DNA of 64,000 nucleotides, from contig NC_134532.1 of assembly GCF_050624435.1 (NCBI RefSeq), positions 121,738,070 to 121,802,069 on the forward strand, written 5' to 3'. This DNA comes from Tenrec ecaudatus (Eukaryota; Chordata; Mammalia; Afrosoricida; Tenrecidae). Made by a program: the position numbers and the translations under genes. Positions 45,422 to 57,648 of this stretch are shown here, piece after piece. The notes under the pieces were generated by a model. The model was not told where the DNA came from. It saw only the letters and a list, made by a program, of their open reading frames with translations, and searched no databases. The first letter of the stretch is position 1; each line of letters opens with the position of its first letter.

Positions 45422-46484
45422 TAGTGAGTCGGCAGAAAACAGAAAGTATCTAACAATATTATTAATATTTCATACAAGTTAAATGTTGCTGATGATAATT
45501 CAAATATTGTTGCAGTAGTACATTGATAAGGCACTCTCAAAAAATCAAGTCAGATTCAGAAGAGGATGTGGAATAAGAGCTTTCATTGCTAATATTACAA
45601 GAATATTGATTGGAAACAGAGAATACCAGAGAGATGTTTACCTGTGTTTCATTGACTATGCAAAAGCATTCAACTGTGTGGTTCATAAAAAATTACAGCA
45701 AACACTGCAAAGCTTAGGAATTCCAGGCCATGTAAGCGTGCTTATGCAGAACCAATTCACAGGGCAAGAGGCAGTCATCCAAACAGAACAGGGGACAGCA
45801 GATGCTGCCTGGTTTAAAATCAGGAAACGTGTGTGTCAGAGTTGCAGCCTTTCACCATACATATTCCATCTGGATGGTGAGAAAATAATCTGGAGCTATA
45901 TGAAGACAGACGTGACCTCAGGATTGGAGAATGGCTCATGAACAACGGAAGTTTGCAGATGACACAAACGCGCTTGCTGAAAGTGAAGAGGGCTTGAAAC
46001 ACTACTATGCGATCACCATCTAAATTATACTGTAACATAAAGAAAACGAAATCTTCTAAATTAGCCAATAAAGAATGTCATGATAAGGGAAGAAAGATTC
46101 AAATTGCCAATGATTTCATTTTACTTAATTCTTCAATGAATGCCCATGCGGTCAGAAGCCAGGGAATCAAATGATTGCATTGGGTAAATCCGCTGCACAA
46201 AACCTCCTAAATGTGTTCAAAGGCAGAGACAACACTTTGAAAACTAAGGTGTGTGTGCCCTGAGCTTTGGTATTTTCAATGGCTTCGTTTGCATGTGAGA
46301 TCTGAGCATTAAATAGGAAGGAACAAAGAGAATCAATGCCTTTTGAGTGATGGTATTGGTAAAGACTATTGAAAATACCATAGACTGCTACAAGACCAAA
46401 CAAATCTGTCTTGAAGGAAATACAGCCCGCGTGTTCCTGGAAAGCCAAGATGACAAGACTTCGTCATGCACACATTGAACACAG

Positions 46485-46680
46485 GATCCAAACCCAAACC
46501 CAACTCGTTTCCATTGAGTCCGTGCTGACTCATAGCGATCCCCTGTGGGTTTCAGAGACTGTAACAGAAAACAAAGTCTCTAACAACATTATTAAACTTA
46601 CATACAAGTAAAATGTTGCTGATGATAATTAAAAAATAATTAAAATAACTTTTACAGGAGTAAAAATCCCAGTCTTTCAA
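46485..46680 (-). mobile_element. AfroSINE, antisense, with an 82-bp internal insert
   Basis: The 5' portion in plus-strand order is 'ccaactcgtttccattgagt', 'gctgactcatagcgatcccc', 'gtttcagagactgtaa'. The SINE resumes at about 46647 with 'cttttacaggagtaaaaa'. The material between is a copy of RTE sequence found 1.1 kb away. Confidence 0.75.
46565..46630 (+). repeat. Duplicated RTE segment (copy of 45433-45500)
   Basis: This 66-bp stretch matches 45433-45500 with a 2-bp gap and a few mismatches. Both end in ATGTTGCTGATGATAATT, and both share bases that differ from what other RTE copies suggest. Confidence 0.75.
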
Positions 46681-46980
46681 GAGGGTGCAGTAGAGCGTCA
46701 GCAAAAAAGAGGGAGACCCTTGAAGACAGGGAATGAGATGCTGAGGCAACAATGGGCTCACACATAGGAAGGATTATGAAGATGGTGCATTGTTTGTTCT
46801 CTTGTACAATGGGTCACTATGAACTGGAACCAACTGGACAAAACCTAGCCACAGCAACCAAAAGCATAAATACATCTGATTTTAAAATATATAACCAGAA
46901 TGCCATTGAAAAGAAACGATAGAGAGACATCAATACCCTCAATTGTGCAGTAAGATGCACCTTCAATCATAAAGATGATA

Positions 46981-47055
46981 CAAGGCCGGGCAACATGCTG
47001 CCTTGTTATTCAGAAGGTTGTGAGTCAGGGTTGACTGAGTGGCGACTAACGTTTA
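46981..47055 (+). mobile_element. Possible AfroSINE 3' scrap
   Basis: 'gttgtgagtcagggttgact', 'gagtggcgactaacg' resemble the SINE 3' tail. Weak. Confidence 0.4.
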
Positions 47056-47059
47056 TGAG

Positions 47060-48520
47060 AAGTAACTCTGCATTTGAAGCACTCCAGATGGCCCTTGCTG
47101 CCTAATTCAAATCCTAAATTTGAGGAATCTGATACCATCTATTAATGGTGGGGGTGGAAGGGGGCTTAAAAAATTTCATGGAGAAAATAGCAACAACATA
47201 TAAGGGAATGGTTCCATGAGCTTTGTACCCCCCCTTTGTGAATGGCAGCTTTTATTAGGAGCAGCATAGCCACCACATAGCTCAGTGGGTGGCAACAAGC
47301 TCGGAGTGCTTCCTCGAGCTACTCAAAGAGCAAACTGGGCTCTACTGAACCCAACTGGGATCAGTGAGCTTCATGTCTCATTCTCCAAAAAGTTTGAAGG
47401 AGTGGCTACTATCTGAATCCTACTCTTCTCATGTGATGAGCATGGGAAAGAGGATCCAGCAAATAATTTCCTTTAAACTTCTATGGGATGAGACAACTGT
47501 CATATGCACTGATATTCCATTGGCCAATGCATGTGACAATGAGCAAACAATTGGTAATGACCCACTGGTATCTCTCCTCTTACATTACCTATTCTTTAAA
47601 CACTGAGGGAACTAAAACTAAGTATTGATTTGCTCAATACATCCTCTCATAGAATGTTTGTGTATCCATTGAAAATGTTTTGCAATGTGAATGTTTTGAT
47701 CCTGCTGTGGGGAACTGAGAATTTTGTCCCACAAAATCAGTTTGTATTGACCTTATTAGCGGCTGTAGCTGCTGCTTTTGAAATTCAGATGGACTGTTGA
47801 GACAATCTGGATAGATTGTTTCATACAATGATTTGGTGGTATTGAGATCCCAGGACAGGCTACCTTCAAGTAACTTTTATGCATTTAACAATTTCTCTAT
47901 CCAAACTAAATCAGTTTTGGAGAATTTTTTATGTGAATCATGCCAATCCCGGGTGGAATATAACACGCATATAAAGCAGAGAATGGAATTCCCAATGAGC
48001 TCTTTGAAGCCCCTTCACAGAGAGCATCACTGTGTTGATTTCTCTGATGACAGTATCAGGTGAGCTGCCAGAGTGCAGGGCAGTTGAAAGGGACTGAGTA
48101 CATGGTCTACGTTTCCTAGGCGGATGCTAAGCTTCCGTGCCTCCAAAGTGGCTGCAAATGGGTGATTCTCTCAAGGGCAATGCCTAAGGCAACACCGGCT
48201 ATGCTCAACTGATGGAAGGTCACTTTAGGAAATCAGTTCCTTCAGGGTTCACAATCAAAAGCTACGTCGGAAAGCAGATGATCTCAATAAGACAACCTGC
48301 CCCTCCTCCCCACTGCAGCTGATCCACATCTAGGTGAGGAAACGACGTCTTGCCAGCAATAGACGCAGCTTAGAAAAATTGGTAATGCTTTGGATGAGCC
48401 TGGAGAGGAAATAGTACTTTCTTGTATAGGAATTCTAAAAGTTGATGATGATTGCAATCTTTGACTTGTCTGTGAGGACCTTCCTTGAAAGAAAAAAAGA
48501 AAAAACCTTAAAAGAGTAGA
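47060..48520. other. Unassigned interval with several short open frames
   Basis: About 1.4 kb with no family I recognise. The frame at 47364-47606 (80 codons, plus strand) extends upstream through two stops to about 47229. 47833-48063 is also open, as is 47634-47828 on the minus strand. Composition looks less repeat-like than the surroundings. It could be an old processed pseudogene or unique DNA. No motif supports a function. Confidence 0.4.
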
Positions 48521-48524
48521 CTAG

Positions 48525-50402
48525 ACCCAAAATAATTTATTTTAGAGGACAGCAGTGAAGCTGCAGGTCAGGGAGAGGGACATGTCTGATCAGCGCACAT
48601 AGGAGCAGATGAAGGGGGAGGAAGAGCGAGTGGAGCACATTCTGGCCCACCAAGCCTTGAGAACGATATCCCCACTCAGAGCAGCCAATCCACAGAGTAG
48701 AGCATATGGCCGGCCCCACTATGAGACACTGACCCATAGCCCTACCGGGGACAACACTGGAGACACAGTTTGGTAATTGCGCCTGATCTGATCCCACGAC
48801 ACCAAGGCAAAACACAGGGCATGCAACAGAACAGCAAGGGGAACAGAGCAATGAAGTCCCCAGGGAATACCAAAAATAGACTTTGTGGCTAGGTCTTGGC
48901 ACCCCATCCGACTCGACCAGAAAACACTCCTAAAGGCCAACAAACAGTCCTTGAACTAACTACAAGATTTTCTTTTTTGTTGTGTTTTGTTTTCTTTTGT
49001 TGCTTGGTTTTACTCTGTCTTTTTTTTGTGCATGTTATTATCTCCATAGGTATGTCTAAATAAGATAGGCTGGATGAACAATCTGGAGGAGAACACAACG
49101 GGACCAACACTTCCAGGGGGACATGGGAGAGGGAAAAGTGGGGAGAAAGGAAGTGGTGTTAACAAACCCAGGGATGAGGGAACACAAGTGATCCAAATCG
49201 GTGGTGAGGAGGGTGTAGGAAACCTGGTAGGGTGTGATTAAGGGTAATGTATGCAAGAGGAATTACTGAAACCAAAACGAAGGCTGAGCATGATAGTGTA
49301 AAAAAAAGAAATAGAGGAAAGAGCTATGAGGCAAAGGACATTTATAGAGGTCTAAATACAGGCATGTACATATGTAAATATATTTATATTTGAGGATGGG
49401 GAAATAGATCTATGTGCATATATTTATAGGTTTAGTATTAAGGTAGCAGATGGACATTGGGCCTCCACTCAATACTCCCTCAATGCAAGAATACTTTGTT
49501 CTATTAAACTGGCATTCCATAATACTCACCTTCCTGATATGATCGCTGAAGACAAAGCGGGTGCCTAAGCAAATGTGGTGATGAAAGCTGATGGTACCTG
49601 GACATCAAAAGATATAACATCTGGGGTCTTATAGGCTTGAAGGTAAGCCATCAGCCATCTAGCTCAGAAGCAACAAAGCCCACATGGAACAAGCTCACCA
49701 GCCTGTGTGATCATGAGGTGTTGAAAGGATCAGGTATCAGGTACTAAAGAACAAAAAATCCTTTCATTGTGAATGAGGGAGAGTGCAGAGTGGGGACCCA
49801 AAGCCCATCTGTAGACAACTGGACATCCCCTTACAGACCTTACAGAAGGGTCAGGGGGAGGAGGCGAGCCAGTCAGAGTGCAGTGTAGCAACGATGAAAC
49901 ATATAACTTCTAGTTCCTAAATTCTTCCTCTCCCCCACTATCATGATTCCAATTCTACCTTAGAAATTTGCCTAGACCAGAGGATGTACATTGGTACAGA
50001 TAGGAACTGGAAACAGAGGGAATCCAGGACGGATGATCCCTTTAGGACCATTGGTGAGACTGGAGATACCGGGAGGGTAAAGGAAGGGTAGGGTAGATAG
50101 GGGGAACCGATTATAAGGATCTACATATAACCTCTTCCCTGGGGCACGGGCAACAGAAAAGTAGGTGAAAGGAGATGTTGTATAGAGTAAGATATGACAA
50201 AATAATAATTTATAAATTATCAAGGGTTCATGAGAGAGGGGGGATCAGGGAGGGAGGGGGAAAATGAGGAGCTGATGCCGGGGGCTTACGTGGAGAGCAA
50301 ATGTTTTGAGAATGATGAGAGTAATGAATGTACAAATGTGCTTTACACAATTGATGTATGTATGGGTTGTGATAAGAGTTGTATGAGCCCTCAGTAAATT
50401 GA
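48525..50402 (+). mobile_element. L1 3'UTR, 5'-truncated, sense
   Basis: It is colinear with 2430-4370: 'ttttagaggacagcagtgaa', 'aaggccaacaaacagtcctt', 'gggagacattg/ggacattgggcct', 'ctagctcagaagcaacaaag', 'aagagttgtatgagccctca'. The AATAAA position reads AGTAAA and the tail is eroded. Confidence 0.92.
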
Positions 50403-50411
50403 CTTTGTTAA

Positions 50412-50434
50412 AAGAAAGAGAGAGAGAGAGAAGA
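50412..50434. repeat. (GA)n tract
   Basis: A GA-rich run just after the L1 end, probably grown from its A-tail. Confidence 0.75.
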
Positions 50435-50869
50435 GCAGACCTTGCTAGAGTGCTCACACAAAATGGAAAGTGCAAAGAGTGAGAGAGGGTTAGGATTTAA
50501 CTGGTACTCTTATGCGATTAAATAGGATTTCTTAAGAGATTTTTTGAGATTTTAAGAAAACTACCCTCAGCCTAACAAGCAATATTTGTATAGCTAGGAA
50601 CAATTGACAAATGTCATCTTTCTTTAGATCAGGGCATTGACTGAGGGTTGACCCAAGCACACCGTTGACTCACAGATCATCTCTGTATTCCACAATGCAT
50701 AGTGGAATTGCAGCGGCAATGACCACACAGCTTGAGAAACCAGACAAATGTATTCTCTGACCATTTGTAGAACATGCTGGTTAACCACTGGCTTAGGCCC
50801 CATGTTCGTATTTAGTAAGAGATTGCATAGCGTATATGCTAGTTGCCAAGCAAGGTATGCATAGTAACT

Positions 50870-51065
50870 CATTTATATTAATACACATTAAGCCATTTAA
50901 TTTCATAACAAGGCTACACGGTGCACATTATTACTATCAGATTCGGCATTGGAAAAACAAAAAGGAAAGGCATTTATTTAAGGGAACACGAATGAAATGG
51001 AAAGTCTAGGACTTCAAGCCAAGCAGTCTGGGTCCACGGTGCAGCGTCTTGTCCATTACAGTGTT
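50870..51065 (-). mobile_element. MIR SINE remnant, antisense
   Basis: 'acacattaagccatttaatt', 'aaggctacacggtgcacatt', then 'caagccaagcagtctgggtc' and 'cttgtccattacagtgttct' follow antisense MIR order. Confidence 0.65.
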
Positions 51066-51824
51066 CTCCTTTTCCTTCTGGTTCTCAGAATTATTTCTGT
51101 TCTACAAGATTATTTATAACTTTTCCAAGGAGACATCTCATTAATTGTACTGTTCCAAACTTTCCATCCATCAAAGACTCTTGGTTGGAAAAATCTATAA
51201 AGCTACATTGGAGTTTATAGCTGTACTACACTTCATCAATTAATCCTGAGATTAAAAAATGTTAAAAGAAACTTACCCAGAGGGACACAACTAGTAGGTG
51301 ATATTTAGAACTATGGCCTTGAAGACATGACTCCACATAAACCCGTGTGCTAATTGCCCAGTTTCCCTTTGATCTTATCTGAAGCAGTAAAGATCCTGAC
51401 CACATGAGTGAGCTTTTCTCTACCCCCATGCCAAGCATGTGCCATGGAGTTGCATCCAACCCATGAGGAGCCCAGGAGTGCCAGAGGAGAGATGTGCTCC
51501 AGAAGGTATTCAGTTACAGAATTCTCTGAGGTACGTCCTCAGATCTTTCATGCAGGGCACCTATGGGTGCAGTTGAATATCTAGGATGTGTTTAACTGAA
51601 CACACGAACTATTTGTACCAGCAAAGGGCTTCTTCTGACCCAATATCCCACCCTGAATGGATGGTCCATTTTATTTTATAACCTAGCATTTGCTAAATGT
51701 TTTTCTCTTTCTAAATATACAACACAAATATGAATATGTTTTACATAAAAATACAATGCAATTTATATAGAGATGTAATATTGTTGAGTTTTTAAAAAGT
51801 AAAGAGTTTAACTGTATATCGTAT

Positions 51825-51985
51825 AAGTCAACAGTTCGAGCTCATCAAGAAGAGTTGTACGATCACCACCACAATCCGTTTTAGAACTTTTCCTTCATTC
51901 ATATGCTCCTGGTTATCAGCTTCCATTTCCCCCAACCTCCCTGCCAGAGCCCAGGAAAAAATTAATCCAGTTACTGTCAGAAAAA
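51825..51985 (-). mobile_element. Old L1 3'UTR fragment, antisense
   Basis: 'tcatcaagaagagttgtacg', 'caccaccacaatccgtttta' is the antisense 3' end of an older L1 type. The same type occurs at 52360. Confidence 0.55.
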
Positions 51986-52359
51986 CATTGATTTGGGGGA
52001 AAGAAAACAAAAACCAAACTAACAACAATAACAAAGTAAAACTGACAAAAATATCAATAAAAAAGAATGAAGAAAATATTAAAAACCAGAACAAATTTAA
52101 CATGGATTGTAAGGGAGCTTTAATAATAAGGTGCTAACTTTTAACCTAATTGCATCTGCAGCAGTCCGTTTTGCAAGGTATCCTGCATGATAGCAAGGCT
52201 GCTCATATTCATGATAGACGGTCAGGCATGATTCTGCTTTGGGGGGATTTTTTTGGTGTGCACTTAATTAATATCTTCCTTGTCTCTGTGAGTTCATATA
52301 CAATTGGTCTGGTTTGGTGAGAGAGTGGTGCCTTTGAGTATTTTTTATGGAAAATTGTT
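51986..52359. other. Interval with no recognised gene or repeat
   Basis: AT-rich. Reading frames here are accidental. Confidence 0.45.
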
Positions 52360-53240
52360 TTTTTATTAATATATATCACATCACTCCATAGTTCAATCAT
52401 GTCGAGCAAATTTATACAATTGTTACCACTATCAGTTTCCGAACATTCTTTTTCTACATGGACTCGATGACATCTTCTTCCCTTCAACCCTCCTTCGTCA
52501 CTGAACCCTCCTCCCCCCAAAACTTTTATTCTGCTTGCTGTCTCTATAGGTTCATCAATCCTGGATTTCATATAATGAAAGATGGAAAAACACATAACAC
52601 AACTTCAAGAGGGTGACTTGCAATGACGTGACACCTCTGAGATACATCCTAATATGGACAAGCAAAACCCAAACAGAGCACTACTAACCAAAGATACAGA
52701 CAATTTAGAAAACCAAATCAGGCCCAGCATGCATCTTAGGGGGAGCTACTAAAAAAAAGTCTTAACTGTTCCAGTCAGATGTACACCTTTGATTGAATCT
52801 GCTCATCTCTCCAAAGCTCTCTGTTTAGTGACTACTTTGCTCCCATCCCTCACTTGTAGATAGAAGGAGGTCTCCAGAGACTCAGTTCCTATGGAGTTGA
52901 ACAAATGAATCGTGGGCTCCCACTGTCAGTCACAGCCTTCTGCGCACAGGTTCAAACAACGTAGGCTCTGATACTATTCTTTCCTTCGACTTTGGATCAT
53001 GTGGTCCACCACCCTTCGGTGGCTGGTGATGGTGTGCGTCTTCCATGCGGGCTTATTTGACATCTTACTAAGATGACTGCTTGTTTGTAAACAAGACTTT
53101 CTGACCCCAGACACTAGGTTAATCTTTCTAGAAGCAGGTCAGCACGTCTTTCTTCTATGACACCCCTGGGTGAACCAGCTGACCCTTAAGCTGGTGTGAG
53201 TGCAACCCATTTGTGTCACTTATGACCTGCAGCAGAAAAG
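52360..53240 (-). mobile_element. Old L1 3'UTR, antisense
   Basis: It starts 'tttttttattaatatatatc', 'cactccatagttcaatcatg', and later 'ccttcggtggctggtgatgg', 'ttccatgcgggcttatttga', 'tgaccccagacactaggtta'. The second half parallels the reverse complement of 3540-3690. It is diverged. Confidence 0.6.
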
Positions 53241-54260
53241 CAGTCTCAAGCAAATAGAATTCACTCATTCCAAAGTCCTACTGGAGATTATGGTTTCAAA
53301 TTTCTCTTTTTCAAATATTTTATATCAGTAGCTGTCAGAAGAAAATGGTGAAACTCCAGTTGTGGAAAGTAAATAATTGCTGAGGAGGTTAATAGACCAA
53401 AGAAGAAGTAATCCTGTGTGGGGAAGTTAATAGAGCAATGAGCTTGTGGAAGGAGCTAGGCAGCCGAGAAAGAAGAGAAAGATAAGCAAAAACATACCTC
53501 CATAATCTCTAGATTTTCAAATAATTCCTGTGTAAGCAAGCATTAGTGGATTATGGTTAAGAAGTTTCTTCATGTAACTTTATTGATACATGAAATGTGT
53601 TGGGATTATTTCTACTCTGCTAACGGTAGTGTGACCGTTTTAATGCAAATCTTATTATTGGGGCCAGAATAATTATCCTTCTGTGGCAGTAGAAAGCTTC
53701 ATTACCTTGGGACCCGACAGGGGTGAGCCAGGCCCTGCTGGTCTTTTTAACTGATGTGCTGGATGTTTGGGCTTTTCTACTTCCGTTGGTATCAAAAGAG
53801 ACTCCACATGACTACTCAAGAATTATTTAGTGTTTTTCATATGAAACTTTTGTTTTCTCTTTCAAATGAGAGGGTTCTGTGTTCTGAAAAGAAACCATTA
53901 CCATGCCTATATGCCAAGTAGTATTCACACTTATTTTGAAATGTACCCCATGTGAATCAATTGCTACCTTGAAAAGCAAATAATTGAATGAACAGATCAG
54001 GCACATTTACACAGGGATATGTTTATGTATTCACATATGGGTAAGGTGTATATGCTAGAAGAATTATTTGTGATGTCCTGGGAAAAGAATTACAGGATAG
54101 CTCATATAAGGGCCAATGTCTCTATCATAAATATTATTTTCTAAAAGTAAAAGGACATAATCCTGCCTACAAGTCAATGAATTCCACATACTTTTAATGA
54201 AATTGAAAGACATCTTTTTTCATACTTGTAATAACTATCAATTGAGTATCCATTTATTTA
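53241..54260. other. Interval with no recognised gene or repeat
   Basis: No credible ORF or family match. Confidence 0.5.
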
Positions 54261-54261
54261 T

Positions 54262-54855
54262 TTATTTTGAAAATCATTTTATTGGGGCCTCTTACAGCTC
54301 TTATCACATTCCGTACATACATCCACTGTCTCCAGCACATTTGTACATATGTTGCCATCATCATTTTCAAAACATTTTCTTTCTACTTGAGCCCTTGGTA
54401 TCAGCTCATTTTCCCCCTCCCTCACCCACTCTCCCTCATGAACCCTTGATAATTTATAAATTATTACTTTTTTCATGTTTTACACTGACTGCTGTCTCCC
54501 ATCACCCACTTTTCTGTTGTCTGTCCCCCTGGGAGGGGGTTATATGTCGATCATTGTGATCTGTTCCCTGTTTCTCCCCTACCTTCCCCTTCCCCTCCTG
54601 GTATCACTACTTTCATTATTGGTCCTGAGGGGTTTATCTGTCCGGGCTTCCCTGTGTTACAGGTGCTTATCTGACCCCATGTCCCCATATGCTCTAGCTG
54701 GATCTGTAAGGTAGAAGTGATGTAATGGTAGTGAGGGGAGGAAGCATTAAAGAACTAGAGGACTGTTGTTTTGTTTCATCTGTGCTATAGTGCACCCTGA
54801 CTGGCTCGTCTCTTCCACGTGACCCTTTTGTAAGGGGATGTCCAACAACGAATAT
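54262..54855 (-). mobile_element. L1 3' end, 5'-truncated, antisense
   Basis: It starts TTTATT (54278-54283) and 'ggggcctcttacagctctta', then runs through 'gaacccttgataatttataa' to 'cctgactggctcgtctcttc'. It is the reverse complement of 3830-4370. Frames through it are artefacts. Confidence 0.92.
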
Positions 54856-54857
54856 TT

Positions 54858-55065
54858 ATAATATAGCAAACACAATGTTAAGTACATTCTTCACAACAAC
54901 CCAACCACATATAGGTTGGTAGTGCTATCTCCATTTACACACGAGAAAACAGAACTTTGGAGGTTTAAGCAACTAGTTCAAGACCACAGAATGGTATTAC
55001 CTGGATTTAAACTCAGTTCTCTCTGACTTCAAACTTCATGCTGTTTATCTCTATGCTAGAGACTT
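54858..55065 (-). mobile_element. MIR SINE, antisense
   Basis: 'tgttaagtacattcttcaca', 'ccatttacacacgagaaaac', 'gaccacagaatggtattacc', 'ggatttaaactcagttctct' in MIR order. Confidence 0.8.
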
Positions 55066-55089
55066 AAATAAATTAAAATGATCTATGTT

Positions 55090-55525
55090 TTAGATTCCCT
55101 GAGTGACACATGTTCATGTGACAATTGGACATTGAACAAGGAAGATCAAAGAAGAATTGGTGCATTTAGATTGTGGATCTGGAGAGGAATATTGAAAGTG
55201 TCATGAACTACTAAAAGGACAAAAGCTCTGTCGTGGAAGAAATGAGAGCAGAGTGCTCCTTAGAGGCAAGACGTAGTCTTGCATACTTTGGACAGAATGT
55301 CCGGGGAACCCAGTCCCTAGAGAAGTCTGTCCTGTTTGGTAAAGTGGAGGGGCCGTGAGAGGCATGGCGGCCCTCACTAAGAGGCAATGCCACAGTGGCT
55401 GCATCAATAAGCTCAGGCATAGGAACACTGTGAGGATGGCCCAGGACTGGGCAGCATCTCATTCTGCTGGGCATGGGGTCGCTATGGGTCAGAGTCTACT
55501 CAGTTGCAACTAAGAACAACAAAGT
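55090..55525 (+). mobile_element. RTE/BovB-type LINE 3' end, sense
   Basis: 'gaacaaggaagatcaaagaa', 'agagtgctccttagaggcaa', 'tcctgtttggtaaagtggag', 'gaggatggcccaggactggg', ending 'aactaagaacaacaaag', the RTE 3' simple tail. Confidence 0.9.
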
Positions 55526-55702
55526 AGCACAAGCAGGTAAGTACTTGACTACTAACTGTAAATTCAAATCTACCCCAAAGTCCCTTAAACAAAGGCCCAA
55601 AGATCCAAGTCTGAAAGCTCTCAGCCATTGGAATTCCAGAGCACAAGTCCACTCTGAAACATACAACACAGATGTTTGGGATCAACTTGATAGCAAGTGG
55701 CT

Positions 55703-55742
55703 TTTTATTTAGTTAGTTAGTTAGTTAGATGGTTAGTTAGTT
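55703..55742. repeat. (TTAG)n microsatellite
   Basis: Repeated GTTA/TTAG units with one interruption (atgg). Confidence 0.9.
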
Positions 55743-55974
55743 TGAGATGGACTTGTATGTCACTGACATTCCAAGTCCATTTTGATTTTTACTTTTCCTT
55801 CACTTTTAAATCTCTATTTTCATTGCCTTTTGCAATAAAAACACAAGATTGCACCGATTAGATTAGTAAAATGTAGATCCTGCCCCTCAGGGCCACTGAA
55901 AGAAAACTAAGATTCCTTGCTGAGCAGTGACCTGGGCCAGGAGAAAGCACGCCAAGCCCTGACTGCATGGCAAG

Positions 55975-56152
55975 GGGGCAGAGTGAATTGTGCACGTGGC
56001 TGCCGACCACCAGGTCTCCAGCTCAAGTCCACCAACTGCTCTGAAGGGGAAAATGTAGGCTTTCTGCTCCCATAAAGAAGTACAGTCTCACACCCATTCT
56101 ACTCTGTCCCACAGGGTCTCTATGCATCAGCATTGACCCAGCAGCATTGGGT
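55975..56152 (+). mobile_element. AfroSINE, sense
   Basis: 'ggcagagtgaattgtgcacg', 'gtaggctttctgctcccata', 'gtcccacagggtctctatgc', 'cattgacccagcagcattgg'. Confidence 0.82.
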
Positions 56153-56169
56153 ACCACATCCATCATCGA

Positions 56170-56235
56170 TTAAAACCAACACCAAACTCATTGCCATCGG
56201 GTGAATTTAGATTCACAACAACCCTTGGACACATG
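56170..56235 (-). mobile_element. AfroSINE tail, antisense
   Basis: 'aaaaccaacaccaaactcat', 'tgccatcgggtgaatttaga': the antisense SINE 3' end, facing the sense copy at 55975. Confidence 0.65.
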
Positions 56236-57648
56236 CTTTCCTGGGTCCTGGCACACCGCATGTAAGCACAGGCTATACAAATCCTTACCCCACAGTCCCC
56301 CTCACAAACATCTTTCCCAGAGACACTGTGTCCCTCAGGCACTGGTGCCTACCTGAGAAAACTAAGTGCAGTCAACCTGGTCTTTTCCACCTCTTTTCTT
56401 TCAGAATATGGCTTGTGCCCCTTGTAGTCTCCTGCCGCTGGTCCGGTGAAGAGTGGCAATAGGAACACAAGCACTGATTAAATGTGACTTCCCTCATTAA
56501 AATATTCATGAAGATAAAAGAGAGAGACAAAAAACAACAAAAGGTTCAAAAAATTGATGAACCAAATTCTCCAGGCAATTGCCACTCAATTCATCGTCTA
56601 TAAAGATAGATTGAATTTTGTGGAATATATTCATTTTTTAACGGAAATAGGAACAGTCTGACTTATTCCTCTCCAAGCTCTAGAGCACAGCGACTGGGCT
56701 TTGGGAACCGGGCAAATGATTACCTTCAAAAGCACTGAGAATCCTCTCCTTTCATTACGCTGACCCATAGCTTTGTGTTGATTTCCATCTCATTAGTGCA
56801 GAAGGAGTATTAGTACAGCAACCTAGGATGTTTGTCATTGAAATAAATTAAATACATGACCCAAATTTAAAGCAGACGTGGGTACTGGGCATCCTGAGAT
56901 CGAAGAACGTCAGTGGTGCCCGAGCACAGCCAGAAACACAAGATTCACTTTCATGTAGCACACTGACACTTGAGGAAAGGTAGTTAGGCATGAGAGGCAG
57001 AGAAAATATACAATCCTACATCCTGACCTTTGAGGTTAGATTTGAAAGAGCAAAGCTGCCTGCCGACACCTTAGTGAACAACACCAAGAGACTAAGGAAA
57101 CTGGACTTATTCTACTGGGGGAAAAAATGGCATCCAGAATACGTCCTTACTCCCTCCCCATGCAGTCAGATCATCTAGGAAACAACCAAATCCTTAAACC
57201 TATTCAGGCATTTGGATGCAATTTCTCTAAAAAGTAAGAGGGAAGCCATGGTGTCGACATTATTTTCTTCAAAAAGCATATCAGCTCTAAGAATCTCAAC
57301 ACAGTAAGAACAGGGATCTCCACAATATAAAAGCAGACGTAGAGTCAACGTGACAAAGGAGACTGGTTCCGATAAGAGAACAATACAAGATCAAAATCAA
57401 TATGGGTGCAATAAAGAATAGACTAGACACCACAAATCTTTAAACCCGTGTGGAATAACAAATCTTTAAACCCGTTAGAGACCGCAGAAAGAGAGCATAA
57501 AGAGATAAAACAGCAAAGAGCGACTCTGAAGAAGAGAAAGAGGTATCTCCTCTAAAATTAAGGGTATCTGTGAAGTATGCATACGAATGTTTTTAAATGA
57601 AAGAAATTCAAATGAGTCAAATACTTATGCACAGAAATATTAGGACGC
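56236..57648. other. Interval with no recognised gene; small direct repeat
   Basis: The only structure is a direct repeat of CAAATCTTTAAACCCGT around 57431-57471, with 9 bases between copies. The 62-codon frame at 56990-57178 has no recognisable motif. Confidence 0.5.

Larger units (their letters stand above)
44005..46855 (+). pseudogene. RTE/BovB-type LINE, endonuclease to 3' end, split by an LTR and a SINE
   Basis: The pieces are 44005-44879 (late endonuclease and linker: 'ggagaagctcaatgtcatca', 'gcagatcatcacttgttcat', 'gaagtccaagctgtattgaa'), 45424-46484 (RT and C-terminus) and 46681-46855 (3' end). RT motif A at 45640-45690 reads CFIDYAKAFNCV, so the second catalytic aspartate of the usual A-F-D is Asn. 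The catalytic box region (about 45955) reads FADDT-like after a frameshift. An LTR (44880-45421) and a SINE (about 46485-46680) interrupt it. It is dead. Confidence 0.88.

Noticed and set aside
52209..52595. 128-codon minus-strand frame
   Set aside because: It overlaps an old L1 3'UTR and AT-rich DNA. No motif.
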